From NCBI RefSeq assembly GCF_017104565.1, contig NZ_JAAGPD010000058.1, forward strand, positions 1 through 64,000: a stretch of DNA of 64,000 nt, given 5' to 3'. Below, piece after piece: positions 62,988 through 64,000 of this stretch. Both the position numbers and the translations under genes were made by a program. Below the pieces are notes generated by a model. The model was not told the DNA's origin. It did no database searches and saw only the letters and a list, made by a program, of their open reading frames with translations. The number at the start of each line of letters is the position of its first letter. The first letter of the stretch is position 1. This stretch comes from Paraburkholderia sp. Tr-20389. GTDB taxonomy: Bacteria > Pseudomonadota > Gammaproteobacteria > Burkholderiales > Burkholderiaceae.

Positions 62988-64000
62988 CTACATCTGCGGC
63001 CAGATGTCGCCCAAGGTGTAACCCTCGGGAAACGGATCGTCGTGGTCGACCACGATGGTATTGATGCCGTGGATCCAGCTGGTGCCGGCCAGCGTCGGCA
63101 CCACGGCGGCGCGATCGCCGATGCGTGCCTCGTCCACCAGACGGCCGGTGAAGACCGTACCGAGAATGCCCTGATGCCTGAAATCCTGATTCAGCGGCAA
63201 CTCGCCTTTCGCGTGGAGCACAGCCATCTTCGCGCAGGTGCCGGTGCCGCATGGGCAGCGGTCGATCGCGCCCGTCCAGGTGGACGGATCGTCCCAGGAA
63301 AGCGGTCCCGTGGGCATAGTGACCACGTTCTTCCAGTCTGCCCGCGGGTCGTCTGTGGGGCCTGATAGCTGCGAGATGGTGATCCCCACGCCCGGATAAT
63401 CCGGGTGCGCAACGGGCAGTTGCTCGATGGCGGCCTGACGAATCAGGGCGGACACCCGCGTAATCTCTTTGCCGTGTTCGGGCTTGAGTTCAAGCCCCGG
63501 GAACTGGCGCACATCGGCAATGGCGTAGAACATGCCGCCCCAGCCCACATCAACGCGTACCTTGCCCAGATGCGGCACGTCGATGACGGCATCGAGGTGC
63601 GCAGCGAAGGCCGGCACGTTCCTGAACTTCACACTTTTGACCTTACCGTCCTTGCATTCGGCCGTGATGCGGATCAGCCCGGCGGGCGCTTCCAGCGTCA
63701 GCTCCGTCACCGGCTCCTGCATCGGCAGCATGCCCATCTCCAGCAGCACGGTCGCCACGGAGATAGTGTTACCGCCCGACATCATCGGGTATTCGACCTG
63801 CTCCAGAATGATGTAGCCCGCATCCGCTTCCGGATGACACGGCGGCACGATGATGTTGCAGCAGTGCGCCGGATAGCCGCGCGGCTCGCGCAACAGCAGC
63901 TTTCGCAAGCCGTCGTCATTGGCCTCCAGCCATTTCATCTTGGCGTAGACAGTGTCGCCGGGAATGTGCGGAATGCCGCCGGTGACCACGCGCATGGGAA
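62988..64000 (-). CDS. Proline racemase superfamily enzyme (5' end outside window)
   Basis: At least 337 codons visible; the frame is open to the window edge, and comparison with the family suggests that its true start lies outside. The first active-site motif is YPMMSGGNTISVATVLL, with Ser where proline racemase has Cys. The second motif is AIDRCPCGTGTCAKMA, where Cys is kept. Such Ser/Cys variants in the superfamily are mostly epimerases or dehydratases of hydroxyproline rather than proline racemase. GYPAHCCNIIVPPCHPEADA and NGINTIVVDHDDPFPEGYTL-like segments (HGINTIVVDHDDPFPEG) complete the match. It heads the operon with the cyclodeaminase-family reductase and LivK-like protein. Confidence 0.88.
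   Translation of the reverse strand, partial: PMRVVTGGIPHIPGDTVYAKMKWLEANDDGLRKLLLREPRGYPAHCCNIIVPPCHPEADAGYIILEQVEYPMMSGGNTISVATVLLEMGMLPMQEPVTELTLEAPAGLIRITAECKDGKVKSVKFRNVPAFAAHLDAVIDVPHLGKVRVDVGWGGMFYAIADVRQFPGLELKPEHGKEITRVSALIRQAAIEQLPVAHPDYPGVGITISQLSGPTDDPRADWKNVVTMPTGPLSWDDPSTWTGAIDRCPCGTGTCAKMAVLHAKGELPLNQDFRHQGILGTVFTGRLVDEARIGDRAAVVPTLAGTSWIHGINTIVVDHDDPFPEGYTLGDIWPQM

Overview
The window is GC-rich chromosomal DNA of a Burkholderiaceae bacterium, most likely Paraburkholderia or a close relative. This is inferred from gene content and order: a gcl-hyi-glxR operon with a divergent LysR gene, sbp-cysT-cysW-cysA-cysB next to lexA, a NUDIX-aat-bpt-pyrD block, a nodIJ-like exporter pair, an ssu-mop operon and a UPF0303 gene. 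I see no prophage, insertion sequence with an intact transposase, or CRISPR array. Two tRNA genes are present, tRNA-His and initiator tRNA-Met.

Layout. 1-2104: the 3'-truncated end of an ECF sigma factor gene, divergent from a Tat-exported metallophosphoesterase and a CuA-like cupredoxin. 2114-6874: glyoxylate conversion to glycerate (gcl, hyi, glxR) with a divergent LysR regulator. 6875-7863: non-coding DNA dominated by a large inverted-repeat element. 7864-10491: a PQQ-dependent sugar dehydrogenase homologue and an asparaginase. 10578-15689: the sulfate uptake operon and its CysB-type regulator. 15991-17794: lexA with two SOS boxes, then two unknown genes. 17822-25379: universal stress protein, NodIJ-like ABC exporter, a UPF0718 permease, aldo/keto reductase, DHA2 exporter and small genes. 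25497-29170: tRNA-His, dusA, and a PhyH-type dioxygenase gene paired with an acyltransferase gene.

29526-30323 is a small exported-protein gene with a repressor-type promoter and a tandem-repeat 3' region that ends in a strong intrinsic terminator. 30347-35756 holds small genes plus mop-ssuB-ssuC-ssuD (sulfonate use) without ssuA or ssuE. 35799-41482 contains a 3-hydroxyisobutyryl-CoA hydrolase-like gene, a TetR/oxidoreductase divergon with two dyad operators, a run of small unknown genes, an SMR transporter and UPF0303. 41739-46209 is housekeeping: tRNA-fMet, NUDIX hydrolase, both bacterial N-end-rule transferases, pyrD and a short signal peptidase. 46357-49167 holds a Gfo/Idh/MocA oxidoreductase, a FadR-type regulator and a flavin reductase.

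49442-60601 is a surface-glycan type locus: methyltransferase, double-domain hydrolase, GT-C enzyme, MBOAT, SGNH protein, acyltransferase-3, Wzx-like flippase and GT2. 60778-64000 is a probable hydroxyproline/proline catabolic operon (binding protein, ornithine-cyclodeaminase-family reductase, proline racemase superfamily member cut by the window edge).

The least explained parts are the inverted-repeat element (7096-7860), the repeat-bearing transcript (29645-30323), the cupredoxin lacking the first CuA histidine, the double hydrolase with GxRxG and GxCxG elbows, and the acetylation-rich glycan locus. No single stretch can be shown from sequence alone to be a wholly new system.
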